DNA of 7,314 bases from Brevundimonas sp. Its GTDB lineage: Bacteria; Pseudomonadota; Alphaproteobacteria; Caulobacterales; Caulobacteraceae. The stretch is taken from positions 1 to 7,314 of the forward strand of contig JADGMZ010000040.1 of NCBI GenBank assembly GCA_015234495.1. Direction: 5' to 3'. Shown one piece after another: positions 1-5,025 of the stretch. Position 1 is the stretch's first letter. Every line of letters starts with the position of its first letter. A program made the position numbers and the translations under genes. The notes beneath the pieces are model-generated. The model saw nothing but the letters and a program-made list of their open reading frames with translations, did not search any database and had not been told where the DNA came from.

Positions 1-349
1 CAACGCCGTCCACGGCCACCCCGGACACGGTCAGCAGGGTGTCCAGCTCGACCACCAGCCGGGCGAGCGGGGCGGTGGCGGTGAAGTCGAGCACGGCGAC
101 GGCGTCGATGGCCTTGGCGTCGGGGATGACCTTGATCGACAGGTCGGCCTTGTCAAAGCGCATCGCCAGCTGTTCGGGCGCGCGCGGCTGGTCGGTGCCG
201 AGGGTGAAGGCGGTGGATTCGCGCCGAGCCGGCGTCTGGCGCGCGGCCGCCTCGGGGGCGACCTCCTGCGAGGCGGTGGTTGTCGCGCAGGCGGCGAGGG
301 CGAGCATGGAAACGCCCGTCAGGGCGGCGCGGCAGGCGGTGAAGGACAC
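1..349 (-). CDS. M1-family metallopeptidase-like lipoprotein, N-terminal fragment
   Basis: The first 116 residues are visible; the gene continues beyond the left edge. I chose the GTG at 349-347 because a GGGGAG Shine-Dalgarno lies six bases upstream (356-361). The protein opens with a lipoprotein signal peptide whose lipobox is LAAC (residues 18-21), so Cys21 would be lipidated and the protein anchored in the envelope facing the periplasm. After a low-complexity linker (about 22-60), residues 68-116 read like the first beta strands of the N-terminal domain of M1 (aminopeptidase N-type) zinc peptidases: an amphipathic 'DLSIKVIPDAKAIDAVAVLD' stretch, then 'APLARLVVELD' and 'LTVSGVAVDG'. The catalytic GxMEN and HExxH motifs would lie outside the window, so the peptidase call rests on the N-terminal pattern alone. 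A promoter-like sequence precedes it, so it may be transcribed separately from the YjbR-family gene 66 bp upstream. Confidence 0.72.
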   Translation of the reverse strand, partial: MSFTACRAALTGVSMLALAACATTTASQEVAPEAAARQTPARRESTAFTLGTDQPRAPEQLAMRFDKADLSIKVIPDAKAIDAVAVLDFTATAPLARLVVELDTLLTVSGVAVDGV

Positions 350-375
350 GGACAGCTCCCCGGAAGTACCGGCCC

Positions 376-403
376 AGCCTAGACAGGCGCGCCGAACGCG
401 CAA
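376..403 (-). promoter_or_regulatory. Putative sigma70-type promoter of the M1-like lipoprotein gene
   Basis: On the minus strand TTGCGC (403-398) and TAGGCT (381-376) are separated by 16 bp, a fair match to an alphaproteobacterial housekeeping promoter. It sits in the 66-bp gap just upstream of the GTG start and would give a leader of roughly 20 nt. Found by eye only. Confidence 0.4.
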
Positions 404-415
404 GCGGTCTGTCGG

Positions 416-748
416 CTACAGGCCCCGCGCCCTGCGCTGGGCCGTGGAGGCCCGGCGCGCCCACGCCCTGTCGATCTGTTCGCGCAGCCGGTCGTCGTCG
501 GCGGCCGCGAAACGCACCAGCACCGCCGGCCAGCCCTCGAAATGCGGCGTCTGGAAATAGGTCTGGGGCTCGGTTTCCATCAGGAAGTCGACGGTCTCGC
601 GGTCCAGGGCGAGCGCCAGGGCGTCGGAATCCTGATTTTCGTTGACGATCCAGTGGCCGCGTACGCGCACGCAGCGACCGCCATGCAGGGTCGAATCCTC
701 GGCGCCGGGCAGGCCCAGGGCGTAGGCGAACATCTCGTCACGGGTCAT
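416..748 (-). CDS. MmcQ/YjbR family protein
   Basis: Encodes 110 residues from ATG 748-746. The frame is open a little further upstream to a TTG at 775, but that start falls in the T-tract of the rpmB terminator and has no ribosome-binding site, so the ATG is preferred; its own site is weak (GCAGG about 8 bases upstream). The sequence has the family layout: an N-terminal helix ending in LPGAEDS (residues 12-18), a strand-rich middle with 'VRGHWIVNENQD', a 'TYFQTPHFEGWPAVLVRF' block near residues 62-79 matching the usual YF.TPH..G.P.VLVR signature, and a basic C-terminal helix. The family adopts a CyaY-like alpha/beta fold and is often called a DNA-binding protein, but its function is not established. 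The gene follows the rpmB terminator; no promoter of its own is obvious, so low-level read-through may express it. Confidence 0.85.
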   Translation of the reverse strand: MTRDEMFAYALGLPGAEDSTLHGGRCVRVRGHWIVNENQDSDALALALDRETVDFLMETEPQTYFQTPHFEGWPAVLVRFAAADDDRLREQIDRAWARRASTAQRRARGL

Positions 749-773
749 GGCCCAGCCTGCCCCGGCCGCGCGC

Positions 774-803
774 AAAGAAAAAGGCCGGCGTTTCCGCCGG
801 CCT
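774..803 (-). terminator. Intrinsic terminator of rpmB
   Basis: Perfect 9-bp GC-rich stem (782-790 with 795-803). On the minus strand the loop is GAAA, a stable GNRA tetraloop, and the stem is followed by a T-rich run (TTTTCTTT, 781-774). It begins 25 bp after the rpmB stop codon. The T-tract lies on the minus-strand side, giving the orientation. Confidence 0.9.
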
Positions 804-828
804 CTTCAGAACCTGGTGTCGCCGTCGA

Positions 829-1125
829 TCAGGCGGCGGCCTGTTCGGCCAGCTTGGCCTTGACCTGGCGCTTGATGCGCTGGGCGGCGATCGACAGCTG
901 TTCGTCGCGGGCCTTGACGATGAAGGCGTCCAGGCCGCCCTTGTAGTCGAGGGTGCGCAGGGCCGCGTTGGAGATGCGCAGGCTGAACGTCTGGCCCAGC
1001 GCTTCCGAGGCGACCTTGACCGTCTTCAGCGACGGCAGGAAGCGGCGCTTGGTCTTGATGTTCGAGTGGCTCACGCTGTGGCCGACCATCGGGCCGATAC
1101 CGGTGAGTTCGCAACGACGCGACAT
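829..1125 (-). CDS. rpmB: 50S ribosomal protein L28
   Basis: Encodes 98 residues, the normal length for alphaproteobacterial L28. The N-terminus 'MSRRCELTGIGPMVGHSVSH' followed by SNIKTKRRFLPSL is the family signature, including the conserved GxxxxxGHxVSHSN region and the basic KTKRRF segment that contacts 23S rRNA. The C-terminus is a basic helix ending in an Ala-rich tail. L28 is a structural protein of the large ribosomal subunit. The ATG start at 1125 is supported by AAGGA (1138-1134) about eight bases upstream. The gene is a single-gene transcription unit: its own promoter lies about 90 bp upstream, divergent from a DUF3617 gene, and an intrinsic terminator follows. In many bacteria rpmB is paired with rpmG; no rpmG is present here. 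Confidence 0.97.
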   Translation of the reverse strand: MSRRCELTGIGPMVGHSVSHSNIKTKRRFLPSLKTVKVASEALGQTFSLRISNAALRTLDYKGGLDAFIVKARDEQLSIAAQRIKRQVKAKLAEQAAA

Positions 1126-1178
1126 CTGACTATCCTTCGGAGCCGTCCACGCACGAATGCGGACGCATGAAACAGGTG

Positions 1179-1201
1179 CGCGCGGGAGGTCATCCCGCGC
1201 G
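1179..1201 (-). other. Hairpin at the 5' end of the rpmB leader
   Basis: Perfect 9-bp inverted repeat, CGCGCGGGA (1179-1187) and TCCCGCGCG (1193-1201), with a 5-nt loop. Relative to the promoter the minus-strand transcript should begin near 1205, so this hairpin would occupy its first ~25 nt, with about 50 unpaired nt before the rpmB Shine-Dalgarno. No T-tract follows it, so it does not look like an attenuator. mRNA stabilisation or ribosomal-protein feedback are possible roles, not shown by the sequence. Confidence 0.6.
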
Positions 1202-1211
1202 AGAGGGGGGC

Positions 1212-1240
1212 GTATAGAGGAGGAGTCCCCGCGGCGTCAA
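1212..1240 (-). promoter_or_regulatory. Sigma70-type promoter of rpmB
   Basis: Minus-strand TTGACG (1240-1235), a 17-bp spacer, then CTATAC (1217-1212; TATACG is equally readable with an 18-bp spacer). It is one of the best promoter matches in the window and is placed about 90 bp upstream of rpmB. A GANTC site (GAGTC, 1223-1227), the CcrM methylation motif of alphaproteobacteria, lies inside the spacer. Confidence 0.75.
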
Positions 1241-1335
1241 GACTTGGAGCACGCAACGCGGCCGTTCAGCCGCCGTTCAATTGCCGCCATATATCCCCAC
1301 TAGTCATGAGACTGATGTTCAACTCCGGAACCGCC

Positions 1336-1809
1336 ATGAAGTCGTCCGCCCTCGTCCGCGTCGCCGCCGTCGCCGCGCCGGTCATCGCCGGCACCCTGTT
1401 CCTCGCCGCCCCGGTTGCGCCGCAGGCTGCGATGACGCCGCAGAGCAGCGCCGACACCGTGTTGCCCGGCTACTGGGAATACACCACCAGCGCCGTCGGC
1501 GTGCGCGACACCGAGACCAAATGTGTCCGTCCCAGCGAGATCAACCGCTTCTTCGGCGGCCTGTCGACCCGCCGCTGGCGCTGCACCTATCCGGTGCGAC
1601 AGGTCGGCAACGGCAACGCCCGCTTCGAAGGGACCTGCGAGGACCGCAAGGGCCGGCGCGTCAACGTGCGCCTGAACGGCACCTACCAGCAGGAGAGCTT
1701 CACCTTCCGCGGCGGCGCCCAACTGGCGCGCGGTACGCCGTATCTGCCGGCCAGCATCACCGCCCGCCGCGTCAGCGCCCAGTGCCCAGCCAACGCCGAG
1801 TATTTCTGA
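1336..1809 (+). CDS. DUF3617 family secreted protein
   Basis: Encodes 157 residues from the ATG at 1336. Two earlier in-frame ATGs (1306 and 1315) would add ten or seven residues ahead of a typical signal peptide and lack ribosome-binding sites; the chosen one has GGA about seven bases upstream and begins 'MKSSALVRVAAVAAP', a proper basic n-region and hydrophobic core, with cleavage likely near residue 32 (PQAA). The mature part carries the family pattern: 'LPGYWEYTT' (43-51) at its start, followed by four cysteines (C63, C83, C101, C150) that could form two periplasmic disulfides, and a beta-rich 'GTYQQESFTFRGG' region. The function of DUF3617 proteins is unknown. The gene is divergent from rpmB; a weak promoter candidate is TTCAGC (1265-1270) with CATATA (1288-1293). 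It converges on the next gene with only 3 bp between stop codons and no terminator. Confidence 0.82.
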   Translation: MKSSALVRVAAVAAPVIAGTLFLAAPVAPQAAMTPQSSADTVLPGYWEYTTSAVGVRDTETKCVRPSEINRFFGGLSTRRWRCTYPVRQVGNGNARFEGTCEDRKGRRVNVRLNGTYQQESFTFRGGAQLARGTPYLPASITARRVSAQCPANAEYF

Positions 1810-1812
1810 GGC

Positions 1813-2178
1813 TCAAAGCGGCTTGGCGGCGGCGACCACGTAGGTGTGCTGTTCGCCGTCCGGCAAGGTCAGGCTGACGTACTCCCCGGCCGTGAAGCGT
1901 TCCTCGCCGAAGCGGAAGCCGACGGCGTCGGCCGCGTCGCCCGGCTCCAGGTCAACGATCCAGCGCTTGCCGTCATAGTGCAGCCGGCCCTTGGCCTCGG
2001 TCTGGCCGTCGCTGAAGCGCCGGGCGTAGCAACGTCCGGGATCGGCGCGCCAGCCGGCGGGATCCAGCCGACCCTCGTCGTCCAGCGGGGCCACGATGTC
2101 ATAGCCCTCGCCGGGGTCGCCGGCGGGCCGGCCCGGCTCTCGCGCCATCTCCAGGCGGATATGATAGAAGTCGGCCAT
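1813..2178 (-). CDS. Conserved hypothetical small acidic protein
   Basis: Encodes 121 residues. The ATG at 2178 is preceded by AGGAGA at good spacing, which decides it over a much longer open frame reaching 2646. There is no signal peptide and no membrane segment, so it should be cytoplasmic. The chain starts 'MADFYHIRLEMAREPGRP', then a Gly/Asp-rich 'GDPGEGYDIVAPLDDEG' turn region (about 20-37), a basic patch with the only cysteine (Cys50), a predicted strand 'KRWIVDLEPG' (71-80), 'VGFRFGEERFTAGEYVSL' (86-103) and a final strand 'HTYVVAAAKPL'. This looks like a compact beta-rich domain. I recall similar unannotated proteins in other alphaproteobacteria but cannot name a family or function. 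It is divergent from the cytochrome c gene across 102 bp. Confidence 0.8.
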   Translation of the reverse strand: MADFYHIRLEMAREPGRPAGDPGEGYDIVAPLDDEGRLDPAGWRADPGRCYARRFSDGQTEAKGRLHYDGKRWIVDLEPGDAADAVGFRFGEERFTAGEYVSLTLPDGEQHTYVVAAAKPL

Positions 2179-2280
2179 TGACGTCTCCTGTGGCGGCCCC
2201 GTCGGGCGTTGCGGTATGGGAACCGTTGTGCGGGCAAGCGGGCTTGTCCTGCAAGTCGGGGAAAACCCGGAGGACAGACC

Positions 2281-2643
2281 ATGAGCATGCGGTTGGCGTG
2301 GGCGACGGCGGCGGCCCTGATCCTGGGCGGGTGCGCCGCGGACGGCCGGATGGATCCTGAACCCGCGCCGGTGGCCGAGGCCGCCTCGCTGGAGGGGGGG
2401 GCCGCCCTGGTGCGGCGCAGTTGCGCCGGCTGCCATGCCGTCGAGCGCACTGGCGACAGCCCCATGGCCGCCGCGCCGCCGTTCCGGACGCTGGGCGTCG
2501 AATACCCCGTGCGCGATCTCCAGGAGGCCTTCGCCGAGGGGCTGGTCACCACCCACCCGGCCATGCCCGCCATCGAGCTGCAGCCGCAGGAGATCGCCGA
2601 CGTCATCGCCTGGCTGGAGCATGTCTCCGGCACGGGCGGCTGA
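2281..2643 (+). CDS. Small single-haem cytochrome c, predicted lipoprotein
   Basis: Encodes 120 residues from the ATG at 2281, which has a strong GGAGGA site six bases upstream; a longer open frame to 2209 lacks one. The N-terminus is a lipoprotein signal peptide with lipobox LGGC (residues 15-18); Ala at +2 gives no inner-membrane retention signal. A Pro/Glu/Ala linker leads to one class I cytochrome c domain: CAGCH haem-attachment motif at 48-52, a Pro/Phe segment near 65-68, and Met95 in HPAMP as the likely sixth iron ligand. The C-terminal helix 'EIADVIAWLEHV' is the usual packing helix. It should be a periplasm-facing, membrane-anchored electron carrier. Its redox partner cannot be told: no oxidase, dehydrogenase or haem-maturation gene is adjacent. 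It ends at a terminator shared with cdnL. Confidence 0.88.
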   Translation: MSMRLAWATAAALILGGCAADGRMDPEPAPVAEAASLEGGAALVRRSCAGCHAVERTGDSPMAAAPPFRTLGVEYPVRDLQEAFAEGLVTTHPAMPAIELQPQEIADVIAWLEHVSGTGG

Positions 2644-2649
2644 CATGAA

Positions 2650-2677
2650 GAAGGCCCGGGATCGCTCCCGGGCCTTC
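2650..2677. terminator. Shared bidirectional terminator (cytochrome c / cdnL)
   Basis: Perfect 12-bp inverted repeat (2650-2661 with 2666-2677) around a 4-nt loop, placed 7 bp after the cytochrome c stop and 23 bp after the convergent cdnL stop. The loop reads GCGA (GNRA type) on the minus strand. Flanking T-runs are short on both sides (CCTTCCGTCATT on plus, CCTTCTTCAT on minus), so termination may be incomplete or factor-assisted. Confidence 0.82.
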
Positions 2678-2700
2678 CGTCATTCGGCGATGCGCGTCGA

Positions 2701-3261
2701 TCAGGCGGCTTCGGCTTCCGCAGCCTCTTCCGCGGCTTCAGCCGCCGCGATGACCGCCTTCTTGGCGCTCAGCGACTTGCCGAGCAGTTCGACGGCGGCG
2801 TCCTTGTCGATGCGGTTGGCCGCGGCGACTTCGCGGGCCATGCGGTCCAGCGCCGATTCATAGAGCTGGCGCTCCGAATAGGACTGTTCCGGCTGGCTGT
2901 CGGCGCGGTGCAGGTCGCGGACCACCTCGGCGATCGAGATCAGGTCGCCCGAGTTGATCTTGGCTTCGTATTCCTGGGCGCGGCGCGACCACATGGTGCG
3001 CTTGATGCGGGCGCGGCCCTTAAGGGTGGTCAGGGCCTTGGACACGACGTCGTCGGCGGCCAGCGAACGCAGGCCGGCGGTCTTGGCCTTCTTGGTCGGC
3101 ACCCGCAGCGTCATCTTCTCGTGATCGAAGGTCACGACATAGACCTCCAGAGACATGCCCGCGACTTCCTGGGTCTCGATGGCCGCCACCTTGCCGACGC
3201 CGTGCGCCGGATAGACGACCGCGTCGCCAACCTTGAACTCCAGACCGGTCTTGTTCGTCAT
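2701..3261 (-). CDS. cdnL: CdnL/CarD-family RNA polymerase-binding transcription regulator
   Basis: Encodes 186 residues; ATG at 3261 with AAGGA about six bases upstream. Residues about 7-66 are the Tudor-like RNA polymerase-interacting domain ('FKVGDAVVYPAHGVGKV', then 'YVVTFDHEKMTLRVP'), which binds the polymerase beta subunit. Residues about 67-165 form the helical DNA-binding domain, with Trp91 in 'RIKRTMWSRRAQEYE' placed where the CarD wedge tryptophan stabilises the open promoter bubble, and 'GDLISIAEVVRDLHR' (105-119) following. In alphaproteobacteria CdnL is a global activator of rRNA, ribosomal and biosynthetic genes. A low-complexity Ala/Glu tail (about 171-186) ends in Ala-Ala, like the Caulobacter protein whose C-terminal alanines are reported to make it a ClpXP substrate. 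It has its own promoter candidate and a long leader, and lies downstream of fdxA on the same strand. Confidence 0.95.
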   Translation of the reverse strand: MTNKTGLEFKVGDAVVYPAHGVGKVAAIETQEVAGMSLEVYVVTFDHEKMTLRVPTKKAKTAGLRSLAADDVVSKALTTLKGRARIKRTMWSRRAQEYEAKINSGDLISIAEVVRDLHRADSQPEQSYSERQLYESALDRMAREVAAANRIDKDAAVELLGKSLSAKKAVIAAAEAAEEAAEAEAA

Positions 3262-3473
3262 GTCATTCCTTTCCCGGCTCGAGACGGCGGGGCGAGGCGC
3301 ATACGTCGAAACGACGGGGGCGCATCCCGCGGCAACAGCCGCCGGCGTGCTTGTCAGTCGTCAAAACGGAAACGGATCACCAAACCTCTGGCCGATCCCA
3401 CCTGCGTGGGCGGGATTCTGTCGCAAACGCGGGCGGCGCGAAGAAATCGCAGACCGCCCGACCCAATGACAGT
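3262..3473 (-). other. Long 5' leader upstream of cdnL (non-coding)
   Basis: This stretch, within the 323-bp gap between cdnL and fdxA (3262-3584), holds no convincing gene: small open frames in it lack ribosome-binding sites and recognisable protein character. If the promoter at 3474-3501 is used, the cdnL transcript carries a leader of about 205 nt. Around 3395-3416 two mutually exclusive short hairpins are possible: CCCAC/GTGGG (3397-3401 with 3406-3410) and ATCCC/GGGAT (3395-3399 with 3412-3416). A GANTC site (GATTC, 3414-3418) lies at the same spot. No known riboswitch is recognisable. Confidence 0.4.
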
Positions 3474-3501
3474 AACCTATCACAAATCTGCGGAATTTCA
3501 A
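3474..3501 (-). promoter_or_regulatory. Putative sigma70-type promoter of cdnL
   Basis: Minus-strand TTGAAA (3501-3496), a 16-bp spacer and TAGGTT (3479-3474), set in the most AT-rich part of the gap. It would allow cdnL to be transcribed independently of fdxA. By-eye match only. Confidence 0.5.
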
Positions 3502-3584
3502 AACGTCCACAGCGTCAGCGTACGGAAGGCGGTAAAACCTCTCCTGCCCCGCGACCTGTGCGTCGGAACCCGTGACGGCTGTCG

Positions 3585-3926
3585 TCAGCTGCCCTTGCCG
3601 GGGTTGGGCGAGAAGTATTTTTCGAACTTGCCGGTTTCGCGCTCGAAGGCCTCGGCGTCGGCGGGCGGCGTGCCCTTGACCGTGATGTTCGGCCAGACCT
3701 TCGCGTATTCGGCATTGACCATCAGCCACTTGCCGTCCGGCTCGTCCTCGGTGTCCGGCTTGATGGCGTCGACCGGGCATTCCGGTTCGCAGACCCCGCA
3801 GTCGATGCACTCGTCCGGCGCGATGACGAGGAAATTCTCACCCTCGTAGAAGCAGTCCACCGGACAGACCTCCACGCAGTCCATGAACTTACATTTCACG
3901 CAGGCGTCGGTGACGATGTAGGTCAT
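3585..3926 (-). CDS. fdxA: 7Fe ferredoxin FdxA ([3Fe-4S][4Fe-4S])
   Basis: Encodes 113 residues, as usual for the Azotobacter FdI / FdxA type. All cluster cysteines are present: by alignment with FdI, C9, C17 and C50 bind the [3Fe-4S] cluster and C21, C40, C43 and C46 the [4Fe-4S] cluster, while C12 and C25 correspond to the free cysteines. The segments '[13 protein letters not shown]', '[19 protein letters not shown]' and '[12 protein letters not shown]' are diagnostic. It is a soluble low-potential electron carrier in the cytoplasm; its partner is not indicated here. The ATG at 3926 fits the family start exactly but has no Shine-Dalgarno. A short 5-bp hairpin (3573-3577 with 3583-3587) overlaps the stop codon but has no T-tract, so read-through toward cdnL is plausible. 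Confidence 0.96.
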   Translation of the reverse strand: MTYIVTDACVKCKFMDCVEVCPVDCFYEGENFLVIAPDECIDCGVCEPECPVDAIKPDTEDEPDGKWLMVNAEYAKVWPNITVKGTPPADAEAFERETGKFEKYFSPNPGKGS

Positions 3927-3967
3927 GAAGCGGAAAGCGTTCGCGCGGTTCGAGGTTACAGGTTGCG

Positions 3968-3996
3968 CAGATGACGCCCGGCGCCCCGGCTGTCAA
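3968..3996 (-). promoter_or_regulatory. Putative promoter of fdxA
   Basis: A perfect -35 hexamer TTGACA (3996-3991, minus strand) is followed after 17 bp by a poor -10, CATCTG (3973-3968). The leader would be about 35 nt. The -35 is persuasive and the -10 is not. Confidence 0.42.
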
Positions 3997-4033
3997 CTCG
4001 GTGGGCGGACGTGACGCATGCGCCGGGGTAAGC

Positions 4034-4061
4034 TTGCCCTGAAATGCGCGCTTCTTATCTG
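4034..4061 (+). promoter_or_regulatory. Putative promoter of the yceI-family gene
   Basis: TTGCCC (4034-4039) and TATCTG (4056-4061) are separated by 16 bp in the 184-bp region divergent from fdxA, giving a leader of about 45 nt before the ATG at 4111. A weak match, supported mainly by position. Confidence 0.35.
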
Positions 4062-4110
4062 TAGCCGATGCGATTACAGATCGCGCCCTCATTCAGGAAG
4101 GATTTCACTC

Positions 4111-4734
4111 ATGCGTTTCGTTTCCCGCACAGCCATCGCCGCCGCTGCTTCGATCAGCCTGCTGGCCGGCGGCGCCGTCGTCGCCCAGGCGGCCCTGACC
4201 AAGGTCCCGGTCGAGGTCCAGGCCGGCGCCTATGACCTCGACTCCGACCACGGCAAGATCACCTGGTCGGTCGATCACCTCGGCTTCTCGACCTACAAGG
4301 GCCAGTTCGTGAACGTCGACGCCGACCTGGTGCTGGATCCCGCCGATCCCTCCGCCTCGACCCTGACGGCGACCATCCCCCTGACCGAGGTCGATTCCAA
4401 CTCCGACGGCCTCGACGCCCACCTGCAGACGGCCGACTTCTTCGACACCGCCAACCATCCCGTCGCCACCTATGTCTCGCGTTCAGTGACGGTGAACCCG
4501 GGCGACGCCACACGCGCGACCGTGGTCGGCGACCTGACCCTGCGCGGCGTCACCCGGCCGGTGACCATGGAGGTCAAATTCAACCAGGCTGGCCCGTCCA
4601 TGGGCGGGGTCTACCGCGCCGGCTTCGATGGCCGGGCGACGATCCAGCGCTCCGACTTCGGCATCAACTTCGCCCTGCCGGTCCTGGGCGACGAGGTCGA
4701 CCTGCACGTCGAGGGCGAATTCACGCGGCCGTAG
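4111..4734 (+). CDS. YceI family periplasmic lipocalin-like protein
   Basis: Encodes 207 residues. I chose the ATG at 4111 because AGGAAGGA lies eight bases upstream and the protein then begins with a signal peptide (basic MRFVSR, hydrophobic core, cleavage after AQA at residue 27); the frame is open to 4018 without such support. The mature part is a complete YceI domain: 'GAYDLDSDHGKITWSVDHLG' then FSTYKGQF near the start, 'LTATIPLTEVDSNSDGLDAH' in the middle, 'LQTADFFDTANHPVATYVS' as the family hallmark, 'VVGDLTLRGVTRPVTMEVKF', and a final strand 'DEVDLHVEGEF'. Family members form a beta-barrel that binds polyprenoid lipids such as polyprenyl phosphate or quinone-like molecules; the ligand here is unknown. 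Its 3' end overlaps the convergent S4 gene by 14 bp. It interrupts the helicase-S4-fdxA-cdnL series on the opposite strand. Confidence 0.94.
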   Translation: MRFVSRTAIAAAASISLLAGGAVVAQAALTKVPVEVQAGAYDLDSDHGKITWSVDHLGFSTYKGQFVNVDADLVLDPADPSASTLTATIPLTEVDSNSDGLDAHLQTADFFDTANHPVATYVSRSVTVNPGDATRATVVGDLTLRGVTRPVTMEVKFNQAGPSMGGVYRAGFDGRATIQRSDFGINFALPVLGDEVDLHVEGEFTRP

Positions 4735-5017
4735 GCGGTTCGCTCGGCACTGCGGCGTAGAGGGCGCGGGCCTCCGCGGGCGGTCCGCGCCTTTCGCCCA
4801 TCCCCAGCACCTCGATCTCCACCAGCCGCCCGCCCTGGGCGAACATCAGGCCGTCGCCGACGTGGACGCTGCGGCTGGGCTTGTCGAGCCGGGTCTGCAC
4901 CCCGTTGTGGGTCAGCCGCACCGCGCCGCGTTCGACCATGGCCGCGGCCAGCGACCGGCTCCTGGCGAAGCGCGCCCGCCACAGCCAGACGTCGATCCGG
5001 CAACTGGTTTCGCTCAC
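4721..5017 (-). CDS. S4-domain RNA-binding protein, HslR-like
   Basis: Encodes 98 residues from the GTG at 5017-5015, with GGAG (5028-5025) seven bases upstream. The open frame continues to an ATG at 5074, but the extra 19 residues are translated repeat DNA and are not like family N-termini, which begin just before the RIDVWLWRARF motif. Residues 7-70 are a single S4 fold: 'CRIDVWLWRARFARSRSLAA' (6-25), then 'VERGAVRLTHNGVQ' and 'DKPSRSVHVGDGL'. This is the heat-shock protein 15 (HslR) group; the E. coli protein binds free 50S subunits carrying a nascent chain and helps recycle stalled ribosomes. That role is inferred here from similarity. It lies downstream of the helicase gene on the same strand, separated by an inverted-repeat element that overlaps its ribosome-binding site. 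Its last codons overlap the convergent yceI-family gene. Confidence 0.92.
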   Translation of the reverse strand: MSETSCRIDVWLWRARFARSRSLAAAMVERGAVRLTHNGVQTRLDKPSRSVHVGDGLMFAQGGRLVEIEVLGMGERRGPPAEARALYAAVPSEPPTAA

Positions 5018-5025
5018 ACCCAAAC

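Noticed and set aside
39..560. Plus-strand 173-codon open frame at the left end
   Set aside because: It runs antisense to both the M1-like lipoprotein and the YjbR-family gene, and its Ser/Arg/Ala-rich translation matches nothing I know.
1130..1168. 12-codon open frame in the rpmB leader (MRPHSCVDGSEG) ending just before the rpmB start
   Set aside because: No ribosome-binding site and no runs of regulatory codons; this length is expected by chance. The stop merely overlaps the rpmB Shine-Dalgarno region.
2179..2646. Long minus-strand extension of the 1813-2178 gene up to 2646
   Set aside because: It runs opposite the real cytochrome c gene and reflects GC-rich codon bias; the ATG at 2178 has a strong ribosome-binding site.
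3361..3810. Minus-strand 149-codon frame from fdxA into the cdnL leader
   Set aside because: It is the wrong frame of fdxA extended into non-coding DNA, with no ribosome-binding site or recognisable domain.
2908..3849. Plus-strand 313-codon open frame across cdnL, the gap and fdxA
   Set aside because: It is antisense to two well-identified genes, and the translation lacks any family character; a shadow of GC-rich codon use.
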